From the NCBI GenBank assembly GCA_028689635.1, contig JAQVCU010000001.1, positions 1 through 64,000 of the forward strand: DNA of 64,000 bases. Direction: 5' to 3'. Origin of the DNA: Oscillospiraceae bacterium (GTDB lineage: Bacteria > Bacillota > Clostridia > Oscillospirales > Ruminococcaceae). Position 1 is the first letter of the stretch, and the number at the start of each line of letters is the position of its first letter. A program made the translations under genes and the position numbers. Of the stretch, positions 8,318-16,938 are shown piece by piece. The notes beneath the pieces are model-generated. The model was not told the DNA's origin and made no database searches. It saw only the letters and a program-made list of their open reading frames with translations.

Positions 8318-10096
8318 ATGGAATTCGGTTTTTTTGACATCCTCAACATGTGCGGCGGCCTGGCCCTGTTCCTGTACGGCATGTCCCTGTTGGGCAACGG
8401 ACTGGAAAAGCTTTCCGGCGGACGGCTGGAAAAGACCCTGGAAAAACTTACCAGCAACATTTTTACCAGCGTCCTGCTGGGCGCGGTGGTCACCGCGGCG
8501 GTACAAAGCTCCTCCGCCACCACCGTCATCGTGGTGGGCCTGGTCAACGCCGGGATTTTGAAATTCCGCGGCGCGGTGGGCGTCATCATGGGCGCCAACA
8601 TCGGTACCACCGTTACCGCCCACATCCTTCGCCTTTCCGATATCAGCAGCGATAACTTCTGGATGCAGCTGATCAAGCCAACTTCTCTGGCCCCCATGGT
8701 CATCGTCGTCGGCGTTATCCTCTTTATGAGCGCCAAAAAATCCCGCCAGAAGGAACTGGCCCAGATCCTCATCGGGTTCGGCATCCTCTTCACCGGTATG
8801 TTCACCATGGAAGGCGCCGTAGCGCCCCTGAAAGATCTGCCCGCCTTCTCTGAAATGTTTGCCACCCTGCAAAACCCGATCCTCGGCGTGCTGGTCGGCG
8901 CTCTGGTCACCGCGGTGATCCAGTCCTCCTCCGCCTCCGTCGGCATCCTGCAGGCCCTTAGCTCCACCGGCGCCATCACCTTTTCCTCCGCCTTTCCCAT
9001 CATCATGGGCCAAAACATCGGTACCTGCATCACGCCGATCCTGGCCAGCATCGGCGCCACCAAAAACGCCAAACGCACGGCCATGGTGCACCTTTATTTC
9101 AATATCATCGGCACCGTCGTGTTCCTGATCGGCACCTATTCCGTCAAAGCCATCTGGGGCTTTTCCTTCTGGGACGACCCCATCACCCGCGGCGGCATCG
9201 CCAACTTCCACACCCTGTTCAACATCACCGTCACCCTGCTGTTTATCCCCTTCCACAAGATCTTGGAGAAGCTGGCCACCTGGACGGTGCGGCGCTCCGA
9301 TGTTTCCGATGGAGGAGACGACTCCACCAGCATCCTGGACGAGCGCTTTTTGGTCTCCCCCGGTCTTGCCCTGGGCCAGGCCATGCAGGCTGTGGTGTTT
9401 ATGGCTAAAAATGCCGCCCTCAACTTTTCGGAATGCGTGCGCCTGCTGGATAAATACGACCTGAAGGCCGTCGAGCGCATCCGGGAGGTGGAAAACTCCA
9501 TCGACAAAATGGAGGACCGGCTCAGCGCTTACCTGCTGAAGCTCACCGAGCGGGAACTCACCGAAACGGAGAGCAAGCGGATCTCCGAGCTGCTGCACCT
9601 GACCGGGGAGTTTGAACGGATCGGCGATTATTCCGTCAACATCCAGGAGTGCGCCGAGCATCTTTACGAGACCAACACCGCCTTTTCCGCCGACGCCCTG
9701 GGGGAGCTGCGGGTCATCTCCGACGCTGTGGCTGAGATCATCGGCATGGCGGTGGAAGCCGCCGAAAACGGCGACGTCGGCGTCGCCGTCAACATCGAGC
9801 CCCTGGAAGAGAACATCGACCTGATCGAAGAGACCCTCAAGACCCGTCACATCAGCCGTCTGAAAACTGGATCCTGTACGGTGGACGCGGGGTTCCCCTT
9901 TGTGGAGGCCCTGGGCAACATGGAGAGGATCGCCGATCACTGTTCCAACATCGGCGTATACATCATCGGCCACGAGGGCGAAGCCCAGGGTATCGACCAG
10001 CACGCTTATACCCGCAAGATCCACAAGGGCGAAACGGAGCATTACAACGAGCGCTTTGCCTTTTATGAGCAAAAATATTTTGATAAGATCAAATAA
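8318..10096 (+). CDS. nptA: Na/Pi cotransporter family protein with C-terminal PhoU-like domain
   Basis: A 592-aa protein. Residues about 1-320 are membrane-spanning with the duplicated transporter signature: AAVQSSSATTVIVVGL and, in the second half, TAVIQSSSASVGIL, each followed by a GxNIGTxxT motif (GANIGTTVTAH and GQNIGTCITP). Residues about 350-560 form a soluble helical PhoU-like domain containing ERIGDYSVNI and ERIADHCSNI. Sodium-driven phosphate uptake is the family function. The frame extends upstream, but ATG 8318 with TTGGAGG at 8306-8312 gives the normal N-terminus. This is a second phosphate system beside pstSCAB at 21-25 kb. Confidence 0.93.
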   Translation: MEFGFFDILNMCGGLALFLYGMSLLGNGLEKLSGGRLEKTLEKLTSNIFTSVLLGAVVTAAVQSSSATTVIVVGLVNAGILKFRGAVGVIMGANIGTTVTAHILRLSDISSDNFWMQLIKPTSLAPMVIVVGVILFMSAKKSRQKELAQILIGFGILFTGMFTMEGAVAPLKDLPAFSEMFATLQNPILGVLVGALVTAVIQSSSASVGILQALSSTGAITFSSAFPIIMGQNIGTCITPILASIGATKNAKRTAMVHLYFNIIGTVVFLIGTYSVKAIWGFSFWDDPITRGGIANFHTLFNITVTLLFIPFHKILEKLATWTVRRSDVSDGGDDSTSILDERFLVSPGLALGQAMQAVVFMAKNAALNFSECVRLLDKYDLKAVERIREVENSIDKMEDRLSAYLLKLTERELTETESKRISELLHLTGEFERIGDYSVNIQECAEHLYETNTAFSADALGELRVISDAVAEIIGMAVEAAENGDVGVAVNIEPLEENIDLIEETLKTRHISRLKTGSCTVDAGFPFVEALGNMERIADHCSNIGVYIIGHEGEAQGIDQHAYTRKIHKGETEHYNERFAFYEQKYFDKIK

Positions 10097-10110
10097 AACT
10101 TTTCTCAAAA

Positions 10111-10147
10111 AAGGCTCCGGTTTTCCAGAAAGCCGGAGCCTTTTTCT
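10111..10147 (+). terminator. Intrinsic terminator after nptA
   Basis: AAGGCTCCGG / CCGGAGCCTT stem with a T run, 14 nt beyond the stop codon. Confidence 0.88.
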
Positions 10148-10238
10148 GCCGGATGCGCCAAAGCTGTAACAAAAACCTCTGCCGCGGGGTTTTATTAACA
10201 AAACCTTGCGGCGCTTTGACAAAACCCGCAAAAAGGGG

Positions 10239-10267
10239 TTGCGCCAACGGCGCAAAGCCGTTACACT
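10239..10267 (+). promoter_or_regulatory. Promoter with embedded inverted repeat upstream of the small membrane protein
   Basis: TTGCGC (10239-10244), 17 bp, TACACT (10262-10267) is a plausible promoter. A perfect inverted repeat TTGCGCC-AAC-GGCGCAA (10239-10255) covers the -35 box and part of the spacer, the place expected for a repressor operator. Both assignments are inferred. Confidence 0.4.
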
Positions 10268-10328
10268 GTAAGAAGATCGTCTGAGCGCGCCGCAACCGGC
10301 GCTGCCATAGAAGGAGGAAACAGCGTTT

Positions 10329-10703
10329 ATGTCTATCTTTTCCATTCCATGGGTGCAGACCCTTTTGTTCATCATCGGCGGGATCCTGGGGGGAATGATC
10401 CTCGGCTGGATCATCGGAAAGATCATCGCCCGGGTCAAATATCCCGATCCCAATAAGACGCGGCTTTACTCCGGCGGCCAGCTGCTGATCGTTATGGCGG
10501 TGGTGGTGGTGGCTATCGCCCTGATCCTTGTCGCCGTCCTCTACCAGTTCGCCGCGGAGGATCCCTCCGTACTGCCCGCCGAAGGGGAACTTACCCCCGG
10601 CGTGGACGGCGGAGAAATTCCCGCCGGAGACGGAGAAATCCCTGTCGACGGCGGCGCGATCGGACTGACCGATGGCGTGGCAAACGCTGTTGCCGTATCC
10701 TGA
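10329..10703 (+). CDS. Small two-helix membrane protein, unknown function
   Basis: A 124-aa protein with two predicted membrane helices (about 10-33, GxxxG-rich, and about 52-75). A short basic loop with KYPDPNKTRLYSGG lies between them, and an acidic Gly/Pro/Asp-rich tail spans 77-115. With both termini on the same side, the positive loop would be cytoplasmic and the acidic tail outside. GAAGGAGG lies upstream of ATG 10329. Not recognised as a named family. Monocistronic between a candidate operator-promoter and a strong terminator. Confidence 0.7.
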   Translation: MSIFSIPWVQTLLFIIGGILGGMILGWIIGKIIARVKYPDPNKTRLYSGGQLLIVMAVVVVAIALILVAVLYQFAAEDPSVLPAEGELTPGVDGGEIPAGDGEIPVDGGAIGLTDGVANAVAVS

Positions 10704-10727
10704 CCGTCCCTTTCCCCCTTGTCTTTT

Positions 10728-10772
10728 CTCCGGCCCGCAGGCAGGTTTGCCGCTGCGGGCCGGAGTTTTTTT
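10728..10772 (+). terminator. Intrinsic terminator after the small membrane protein
   Basis: A perfect 13-bp stem CTCCGGCCCGCAG / CTGCGGGCCGGAG followed by seven T. Confidence 0.92.
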
Positions 10773-10855
10773 GCGCCTTCGGCACTGGACTTTTTATCGG
10801 GCTGGCCCTCTCGGCGGCCAAAAGGGGGCCTCCCCCAGCCGCGGGAAAAGCCAAA

Positions 10856-10888
10856 GGCGGCCATGGTTTCCCATGGCCGCCTTTTTTT
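10856..10888. terminator. Hairpin terminator between convergent genes
   Basis: An 11-bp stem GGCGGCCATGG / CCATGGCCGCC with a 4-nt loop and seven T on the plus side. On the minus strand it is followed by TTTGGCTTTT, so it can also end the lipoprotein gene that stops at 10904. Confidence 0.75.
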
Positions 10889-10903
10889 GACGCCTTGCCC
10901 GGC

Positions 10904-11473
10904 TTAATCGTTAAAATAGTTCTCCAGGATTCCGGTGGGGGTGTCGTAATCGTCGCTGATCAGCAGGACGACGTAATTGCCTTTGGTGATGACCTGCGCG
11001 TTCTGGGTGTTGACGTCGTTGTTGTTCACAGGGTAGCGGGCAAACTCGTCGATGCGGTCCTGACGGCGGGTCTCCAGGGCCTCTTTTACCGCGTCCACGC
11101 GGCCTTCCTTCGCCTTTACCGCCACAAAATCATAGGCCTGGACGTTGATCAGCGACATGACGCCGTAATACTCCTCCACGTCGTCCATGTTCACGTGATA
11201 CATTTCGGTCAGTACCTGCTCGCTGATGGGTTCCAGGGCGAGGTCCGGGATGGTTCCCGCCACTTCGTTGACAAAGTCCTCCGGGGTGACGCCCTGTCCG
11301 GCCTCGGGGGCGGAAGAGCTCTCCTCAGAAGAAGGCTCGGAAGAGCTTTCCGAGCTCTGGCTGGAAGGCGTGGAGCTCTCAGGGGCGGAGGAAGAACTGC
11401 TGCTATTGCCGGAGCAGGCTGTCATAACGGCCGCCAGCGCAAGGGTCAATGCGATCAGTGCAAATTTTTTCAT
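10904..11473 (-). CDS. DUF4358-like lipoprotein
   Basis: A 189-aa exported lipoprotein with signal peptide and lipobox MTAC (Cys20), then a long Ser/Glu/Pro linker (about 22-60). The folded part (about 60-189) has a YHVNMDDVEEYYGVMSL helix and a KGNYVVLLISDDYD segment, which I match from memory to DUF4358, a domain of unknown function common in Clostridia. AAAGGAG precedes ATG 11473, and a TATAAT (rc of 11535-11540) lies 60 bp upstream. Role on the cell surface unknown. Confidence 0.75.
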   Translation of the reverse strand: MKKFALIALTLALAAVMTACSGNSSSSSSAPESSTPSSQSSESSSEPSSEESSSAPEAGQGVTPEDFVNEVAGTIPDLALEPISEQVLTEMYHVNMDDVEEYYGVMSLINVQAYDFVAVKAKEGRVDAVKEALETRRQDRIDEFARYPVNNNDVNTQNAQVITKGNYVVLLISDDYDTPTGILENYFND

Positions 11474-11617
11474 GTTAAATTGTCTCCTTTTTGCGTTCCA
11501 TGTATCTTGGTTGTCCGCCTCTTTTTAAGGCAGCATTATAGTAGTACGCCCAAAACGAAAAATTATTGCAGGAAATAAAAAAATTTTCAAAATGTGATGC
11601 CGCGCCGCCCCAGGCTG

Positions 11618-12970
11618 TCAGGTAAGCGCCTTTTTCTTCCAGCGCCCGGTAAAGTAATAAATGGCGCTGATAAGCAGGCCCAGGATCCATCCCACCAGAT
11701 AGCTGTAAAACATCTCGTCCCGCCCAAACAGATCGGCAAACAGGTAGGAAAGAGGCACTCTGGCCAGCCACAGGGAAACCAGGGCGGAGATCATGGGGAT
11801 GGTCATTTCACCGGCGCCGCGCATAACGCCGTTGAGGATAAACATCACGGAAAAGACCACATACGCCGGCATGACGCGGTTCAAATAAGCCATGCCCGCC
11901 TGCACCACGCTGTCGTCCGCGCCAAAAGCCCGGATCATCATAGGCCCGGTGGGGATGACGATGAGCGCCATGATCACGCTGACGGCGCAGGAGAGAAGGA
12001 TAGCCGCCCGGGTCCCGCTTTTGACCCGATCCATACGCCCGGCGCCAATGTTCTGCCCCACATAGGTGGTGGCCGCCGTGGCAAAGCTCTGCACCGGCAT
12101 AAAGGAGATCATATCCACCTTGTTGGCCACGTTAAACCCGGCGATAAAATCTGACCCGTAGCTGTTGACCAGGGACTGCTGCACCATGGAGCCCACAGAG
12201 AACAGGGCCTGCTGCAGGCCGATGGGGATCCCCAGGCGCATATTTTGCCGGAACAGCTCTTTGTCAAAGCGGAAGCAAAAGGGGCTCACATGCAGGGTGG
12301 GATGCTTTGCGTTGATATAAAAGATCCCAAAGACCCAGGAAAAAGCCTGGGCGATGATGGTGGCGATGGCCACCCCGGCCACACCCCAGCGGAACACCGC
12401 CACAAACAGCAGATCCAGCACGATGTTGATCCCGCAGGCCAGCGCCAAAAAGAGCAGCGGCGTTTTGCTGTCCCCCAGGCCCTGCAGGATGCCAGCGTTG
12501 ATGTTGTAGCCGATGGTGCCGATCATCCCGGCGAAAATGATGACCATATACAGCCAGGATTCGTAAAAGATCTCCTCCGGCACATTGAGCAGGCGCAGCA
12601 GGGGCGCGCTCAAAAATACGCCGATCAGGGATAATGGCACCGCGCCCACCATCATGGAGGTGTACACCGTGTCCACCGTCCGCTTCATGCGCGCTTCGTC
12701 CCCGGCGCCGAAGTACTGAGAGATCATGACCGTGGAGCCGGTCCCCAGGCCCATGAACAGAGACGCCAGCATAAACACCACCGGCGAGCCGCTGCCCACG
12801 GCGGCCAGGGCGCTTTTGCCCACATAGTTGCCCACCACGACGCTGTCCACCATGTTATATACCTGCTGCAGCAGGTTTCCAAGGATCAGCGGCCAGGAAA
12901 AAGCCATGATCAGGCCCAGGGGGCTGCCCTGGGTCATGTCCATGCGGCCGTTCGATTCCTTCTTGCTCAT
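11618..12970 (-). CDS. MATE family efflux transporter (first of tandem pair)
   Basis: A 450-aa multidrug and toxin extrusion transporter with about 12 membrane helices in two halves. Segments typical of the clostridial branch are SWPLILGNLLQQVYNMVDSVVVGN near the N-terminus and VGSGSPVVFMLASLFMGLGTGSTVMISQYFGAGD in TM2-TM3. The frame is open to a TTG at 13030 but ATG 12970 with GAAGGG upstream gives the normal N-terminus. It lies 72 bp downstream of a second MATE gene and is probably co-transcribed with it. Exports substrates using a Na+ or H+ gradient; substrate unknown. Confidence 0.92.
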   Translation of the reverse strand: MSKKESNGRMDMTQGSPLGLIMAFSWPLILGNLLQQVYNMVDSVVVGNYVGKSALAAVGSGSPVVFMLASLFMGLGTGSTVMISQYFGAGDEARMKRTVDTVYTSMMVGAVPLSLIGVFLSAPLLRLLNVPEEIFYESWLYMVIIFAGMIGTIGYNINAGILQGLGDSKTPLLFLALACGINIVLDLLFVAVFRWGVAGVAIATIIAQAFSWVFGIFYINAKHPTLHVSPFCFRFDKELFRQNMRLGIPIGLQQALFSVGSMVQQSLVNSYGSDFIAGFNVANKVDMISFMPVQSFATAATTYVGQNIGAGRMDRVKSGTRAAILLSCAVSVIMALIVIPTGPMMIRAFGADDSVVQAGMAYLNRVMPAYVVFSVMFILNGVMRGAGEMTIPMISALVSLWLARVPLSYLFADLFGRDEMFYSYLVGWILGLLISAIYYFTGRWKKKALT

Positions 12971-13042
12971 TTTCACCCTTCTTTCTCCAAAACAGCGGGA
13001 TCCCCGCGAAAACCGATCCTCCTCCTTCAAAAAAGAGGGAAC

Positions 13043-14299
13043 TCAACGGCCCTCCGCCTTCAGGGGAGAGATCTGTGTGCGGAACACCCGCGCCAGCAGC
13101 AGCGCCGTAATGGCGGCCCCGGCGACCTCCGCAATGGGGAAGGCATACCAAACCGCGGCAAGCCCAAAAAATCGGCCCAGCAGCCACGCTACCGGCAGGA
13201 TGACCGCCAGCTGGCGCAGGATGGAGACCACCATGCTGTACATGCCCTTGCCCACCGACTGGAACAGGGTGGAGGACATGATCCCGAAGCTGGCGCCCCA
13301 AAAGCTGAGGCTGATGATCCGCAGGGCGGGGATACCCATCTCCATCATGGCCGGGGAGCTGTCAAAGATCTGGAGCAGCTGGGTGGGGAAGAACAAGAAG
13401 ATCAGCGCGCCCAGCCCCAGCAGCACCACAGCGCACAGCATGGCAAACTTAAAGGCATCGCACAGGCGCTTGTGGTTGCGGGCCCCGTAATTGTAGCCCA
13501 AAATGGGCATGACCCCCTGGTTCAGGCCAAACACCGGCATAAATACGAAAGACTGAAGCTTAAAATAGATCCCCAGCACCGCCACCGCCGTGGAGGAAAA
13601 GCCGATGAGGATCCCGTTAAGAGCCACCGTCAAAACAGAACCGATGGACTGCATCACAATGGCGGGCAGGCCCACGGCGTAGATCTCCTTGACCACCTGC
13701 CAGCGAAAGCGAAAGCCCCGGAGTTTCACCTGGATGCTGTGCTTAAAGCAAACCAGGAACACCAGGCTCAGGGCCATGGCGGCGATCTGGCCGATGACGG
13801 TGGCGATGGCCGCCCCCTTCACCCCCATGGCCGGACAGCCCAGCAGCCCGAAGATCATGATTGGATCCAGGATGATATTGGTCACCGCCCCCACAATCTG
13901 GACGATCATGGTAAAGATCATGTTGCCGGTGGCCTGCAGGGTCTTTTCCATGATCATCTGGATCAGGCCGCCGAAGGAAAATATCATGACGACGTAGGTG
14001 TAATCGCAGGCCATGGCGACGATATCGGTCTCGCTGGTAAAGGCGTTAAAAAACGGCTTTGTAAACAGGACGGCAAAAAGGGCAAACAGCAGCCACATCC
14101 CGGCCCCCAGCACCAGGCCGTGCTCCGCCGCCCGGTTGGCGTCTTCAAACCGCTTTTCCCCCAGCCGAACCACAAAAATACTGTCCACAATGTTGTACAT
14201 GGACTGGATCAGCATGGAGATCATCGCAGGCAGGGACATCGAAAGGATCAGCCGCCGGACGGGGGCTGTCCCCATTTTGTTTTCTCGCGCTTCGTTCAT
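13043..14299 (-). CDS. MATE family efflux transporter with apparent internal deletion of TM2 region
   Basis: A 418-aa MATE protein starting at ATG 14299 (GGAGG upstream). The N-terminus is normal up to DSIFVVRLGE (45-48 being RLGE), but the next residues are KRFEDANRAAEHG. In relatives that segment follows a second (R/S)LGE roughly 38 residues later, after the stretch holding TM2 and the GTGVGxNSLLSR motif. The protein therefore looks like the product of an in-frame deletion between two RLGE-coding repeats. From there to the end the sequence is intact, without frameshift. About 11 helices remain instead of 12. Whether it still transports, or pairs with the adjacent MATE, is unknown. Confidence 0.88.
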   Translation of the reverse strand: MNEARENKMGTAPVRRLILSMSLPAMISMLIQSMYNIVDSIFVVRLGEKRFEDANRAAEHGLVLGAGMWLLFALFAVLFTKPFFNAFTSETDIVAMACDYTYVVMIFSFGGLIQMIMEKTLQATGNMIFTMIVQIVGAVTNIILDPIMIFGLLGCPAMGVKGAAIATVIGQIAAMALSLVFLVCFKHSIQVKLRGFRFRWQVVKEIYAVGLPAIVMQSIGSVLTVALNGILIGFSSTAVAVLGIYFKLQSFVFMPVFGLNQGVMPILGYNYGARNHKRLCDAFKFAMLCAVVLLGLGALIFLFFPTQLLQIFDSSPAMMEMGIPALRIISLSFWGASFGIMSSTLFQSVGKGMYSMVVSILRQLAVILPVAWLLGRFFGLAAVWYAFPIAEVAGAAITALLLARVFRTQISPLKAEGR

Positions 14300-14535
14300 G
14301 AATTTCCTCCGGATCAATTTACATTTCCAACAAAAATGCGTATCAATATAATATAACGTATATTTTTTTAAAAAGCAAGTGGCAGGGCGGTCTTGCGCCC
14401 GTTCCGCCCCGCCGGCGGCTTTATTTTCCGGGGGATGCAGGAAATCCCCGGGTTTGACGCACTTTCTTTTCAGAAAGCGGAAAACCGGGCCGCCCAAAGC
14501 CCGGGGCGTTTTTTCAAACAAACGAGGTGGATATT

Positions 14536-15174
14536 ATGAAAAAATTCGCGGCCCTGTTGTTTCTCCTTCCGGCGCTCATCGCCCTGTCCGCCGGATGCAG
14601 CGCGGAAAAAATGACCACGGAGGTCTCCGCCCAGAAGTATTATTTTGAAGCGACTGTGTTAGAGGTGCAGGAAAGCGCCCTGCTGGTGGAGCCCGACGCC
14701 GGGACGGATGAGCGAAAAAGCGCCGATCAGATCGTTGTTGGGACAGCGGACGTCGGGGAGGAAGGATCTCTGCAGTACCTCGGCACGGCCGCCCCGGGGG
14801 ATCGGATCCGTATCGGCTATCTGGGCGGGATCGCCGAAAGCTACCCCGCTCAGATCGATTCTGCCTTTGAGCTCTCCCTGTTGGAGCGGGCACCGGAATT
14901 TTCCAAAGAGCCGCTTCCCATGGTGATGGTGGACGGGAAGCTGTACGGCGACGCCAACCGGGAGATCATCCGGGACGGGCGATGCGGCGTCATGGATGGG
15001 GAGATCCGCTCCACTGTGGACATTGCGGAGACCCCGTCGGAAAACGGCCAATCCAACTTTGGCAGCGGATATGGTTATCAGTACGGGCCGGAGGACTCCC
15101 TCGAAATCTGCATCGACGGAACATTGAAGGTGTTTGAGCTCCTTGATGAAAACGGCGGCCAGGCCATTTCCTAA
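14536..15174 (+). CDS. Exported lipoprotein with OB-like N-terminal domain (DUF3221-like)
   Basis: A 212-aa lipoprotein with lipobox LSAGC (Cys21). The segment ATVLEVQESALLVEP followed by GDRIRIGYLGGIAESYPAQI (about 36-115) resembles small OB-fold proteins of the DUF3221 type seen in many Firmicutes. The remaining about 90 residues are not recognised. GAGGTGG precedes ATG 14536; an upstream GTG at 14527 overlaps that ribosome site and is rejected. Function unknown. Confidence 0.72.
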   Translation: MKKFAALLFLLPALIALSAGCSAEKMTTEVSAQKYYFEATVLEVQESALLVEPDAGTDERKSADQIVVGTADVGEEGSLQYLGTAAPGDRIRIGYLGGIAESYPAQIDSAFELSLLERAPEFSKEPLPMVMVDGKLYGDANREIIRDGRCGVMDGEIRSTVDIAETPSENGQSNFGSGYGYQYGPEDSLEICIDGTLKVFELLDENGGQAIS

Positions 15175-15185
15175 AAAGCCAAAAA

Positions 15186-15228
15186 GCGGCGGCTGAGCCC
15201 AGGAACGGGCCCAGCCGCCGCCCTTTTT
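15186..15228. terminator. Bidirectional terminator between lipoprotein and kinase genes
   Basis: A 15-bp stem (arms 15186-15200 and 15207-15221) with T runs on both sides: CTTTTT on plus and GCTTTTTGGC on minus. Confidence 0.85.
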
Positions 15229-15248
15229 CCGCCGTGGGCGGCTTTTTG

Positions 15249-16205
15249 TCAAAAAACCTCGCCCGCCCGCAGGGCGGCAATTTCCGCCAGGGTCGGAACA
15301 GAACGAATGGCCCCCCGGCGGGTGGTGACGATGGCTGCCGCCGCCCCCGCAAAGCGCAAAGTCTCCTCCACCTTCTCCGGCGTCAGGGCATTTGGCCCTC
15401 CGTCCAGCAGGCAATGCAGGGCCGCGCCCATAAACACATCCCCCGCGCCGGTGGTATCGATAGAGCGCACCGAAAAGGCCGGGGCTGAGTACCACTCTCC
15501 CCGCCAAAGCGCGTGGCTCCCCTCCCGCCCGCAGGTGGCAAAGAGAATCTGGGGACTTCCGTATTGCAGCAGGCGCCGCGCGCCGGCCTGCACATCCCGC
15601 TCCCCGGTGAGAAACAAGATCTCGTCGTCGGATATTTTCAGGATATCGCAGCGGCCGATGCCCCACAGCATCTGCTCCCGGGCCGCCTCCAGGCTTTCCC
15701 AGAGGGGCGGGCGCCAGTTGGGGTCAAAGGAGATCAGCGCCCCCGCCTTTTTCGCTTCTTCCACGGCAAAGCGGGTAGCGTCCCGGGCGGGCTCGCCGGT
15801 CATGGAGAGGGTGCCGAAGTGAAAGATCCTCGTCTGCAGGAGCTCGGGCGGGATCTCCTCCCGCCGCAAAAGGGTGTCCGCCCCCGGACGGCGCACAAAG
15901 GAAAAACTGCGCTCGCCCCGCTCGTCCAGATGGACAAAAGCCAGGGTGGTGTTGCAGGTGGGGTCCGCCGTCAGCCCGTCGGCGCAGATGCCCGCCCCTT
16001 CGATGACCGAACGCAGGCGGCGGCCAAAAGCGTCCTCCCCCACTTTGCCGATAAAGGCCGTCCTGCGCCCGCAGCGTGCCAGCATGGCCAGCACATTGCA
16101 GGGCGCGCCGCCGGGGTTTTCCTCAAAAACCGGGTTTTCGCTTTTCACTTCCCTACAGGGGGTAAAGTCGATCAGCAGTTCCCCCAGCGCCGTTACATCC
16201 ATCAT
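15249..16205 (-). CDS. PfkB family carbohydrate kinase, fructokinase-like
   Basis: A 318-aa ribokinase-fold sugar kinase. It shows the N-terminal ALGELLIDF, the first PfkB signature around NPGGAPCNVLAMLARCG, and the C-terminal signature DTTGAGDVFMGA holding the catalytic Asp and anion hole. The sequence type is that of fructokinases (ScrK-like), phosphorylating fructose to fructose-6-phosphate with ATP, but no sucrose or fructose transport genes adjoin it, so the sugar is uncertain. ATG 16205 is preceded by GGGGAGCGGAGA. Confidence 0.85.
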   Translation of the reverse strand: MMDVTALGELLIDFTPCREVKSENPVFEENPGGAPCNVLAMLARCGRRTAFIGKVGEDAFGRRLRSVIEGAGICADGLTADPTCNTTLAFVHLDERGERSFSFVRRPGADTLLRREEIPPELLQTRIFHFGTLSMTGEPARDATRFAVEEAKKAGALISFDPNWRPPLWESLEAAREQMLWGIGRCDILKISDDEILFLTGERDVQAGARRLLQYGSPQILFATCGREGSHALWRGEWYSAPAFSVRSIDTTGAGDVFMGAALHCLLDGGPNALTPEKVEETLRFAGAAAAIVTTRRGAIRSVPTLAEIAALRAGEVF

Positions 16206-16288
16206 ATCTCCGCTCCCCTTTCTGTTCCTTTTTGTCCCCGGGCTTTCTCAAAAACATAAAACTCCGCTGATTTTTGTCCCCTCGGCGC

Positions 16289-16317
16289 AAATATTCCTTT
16301 CTCCGGCGCACATACTA
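16289..16317 (+). promoter_or_regulatory. Candidate forespore sigma-G type promoter of the 56-aa protein gene
   Basis: AAATA (16289-16293), 17 bp, CATACTA (16311-16317), 43 bp ahead of the start codon. It has the same layout as 6981-7009, and no sigma-A style pair is visible here. Confidence 0.45.
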
Positions 16318-16359
16318 CCTTTACCGCCGCAGCGGCATCCTAATAGAAAGGTGAGTGCC

Positions 16360-16530
16360 ATGAAGGACAGCGCGTTTGCAAAAAACATCACCGGCAACGC
16401 TTATTTTAACTCCCTGCCCCAATGGGTGAAGGAGACCATATCCCAGACCGACGTGACCATCAATTCCGAGGAGGAGCTGCGCGCCTGCGCGGAGCATCTC
16501 CTATCCCCCGGCGGGGAAAGCGCCCGGTAA
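16360..16530 (+). CDS. 56-residue conserved-looking small protein
   Basis: ATG 16360 follows AGAAAGGTGAG and encodes 56 residues containing FAKNITGNAYFNSLPQWVKE and a C-terminal SEEELRACAEHLL helix. It is soluble, with no signal peptide or Cys pair. The NAYFNSLPxxV pattern is familiar from small hypothetical Firmicutes proteins, but no function is known to me. Clean start, strong terminator directly after, and a forespore-type promoter candidate argue for a real gene, possibly expressed during sporulation. Confidence 0.75.
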   Translation: MKDSAFAKNITGNAYFNSLPQWVKETISQTDVTINSEEELRACAEHLLSPGGESAR

Positions 16531-16539
16531 CGCCTTTTG

Positions 16540-16569
16540 AGCGCCGCAGAGAGCTGCGGCGCTTTTTTT
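16540..16569 (+). terminator. Intrinsic terminator after the small protein
   Basis: AGCGCCGCAG / CTGCGGCGCT with a 4-nt loop and seven T, starting 10 nt after the stop. Confidence 0.92.
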
Positions 16570-16585
16570 GCGTCCCCGCGCCCTG

Positions 16586-16894
16586 TTAAAAAAGTTTCCA
16601 CCGAAAGCGTTTCATATCCACACAGCCGTTTTCCCGAAAGGCCACCCCTTCCGCCTCCAACAGCCGCCGCTGTTCCGCCCAGCCGGGCGCCGTGCGCCCC
16701 TGGCTGTTGACCACCCGGTGACAGGGCAGCCCCTGGGGCGCAAACGCCATGGCGCGCCCCGCCATACGGGCCCTTCGGGGGTATCCGGCCAAAAACGCCA
16801 GCTGCCCGTAGGTGGTGACGCGCCCTCTGGGGATCTGCGCCGCCGCCTGATAGACCCGGTCAAAAAACTCCCCCTGGGTGATTTTTTCCTCCAT
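16586..16894 (-). CDS. MGMT family (methylated-DNA--cysteine methyltransferase-like) protein
   Basis: A 102-aa protein with only the C-terminal DNA-binding domain of O6-alkylguanine transferases: IPRGRVTTYGQLA helix-turn-helix start, then PCHRVVNSQGR. The active-site Cys is present, unlike in alkyltransferase-like (ATL) proteins where it is Trp. It is shorter than Ogt/Ada and so belongs to the small MGMT-family group, with repair of O6-alkylguanine or lesion marking as candidate roles. Start ATG 16894 with GGGGGG upstream. Third gene of a bcp-sir2-MGMT cluster. Confidence 0.85.
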   Translation of the reverse strand: MEEKITQGEFFDRVYQAAAQIPRGRVTTYGQLAFLAGYPRRARMAGRAMAFAPQGLPCHRVVNSQGRTAPGWAEQRRLLEAEGVAFRENGCVDMKRFRWKLF

Positions 16895-16905
16895 CGGGCT
16901 ACCCC
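16885..16905. repeat. 21-bp direct repeat, copy 1 (second copy 17658-17678)
   Basis: The translation start regions of the MGMT and Sir2 genes are identical over 21 bp, covering GGGGTAGCCCG, the ATG and the first codons. Chance identity of this length in 64 kb is very unlikely. Confidence 0.85.
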
Positions 16906-16938
16906 CCTGCCTTTTGATTTCCTGTTTTCCGGGCAGGC

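Noticed and set aside
12971..13030. Upstream TTG start for the first MATE gene
   Set aside because: It adds 20 unrelated residues before the standard N-terminus, and ATG 12970 has an adequate ribosome site.
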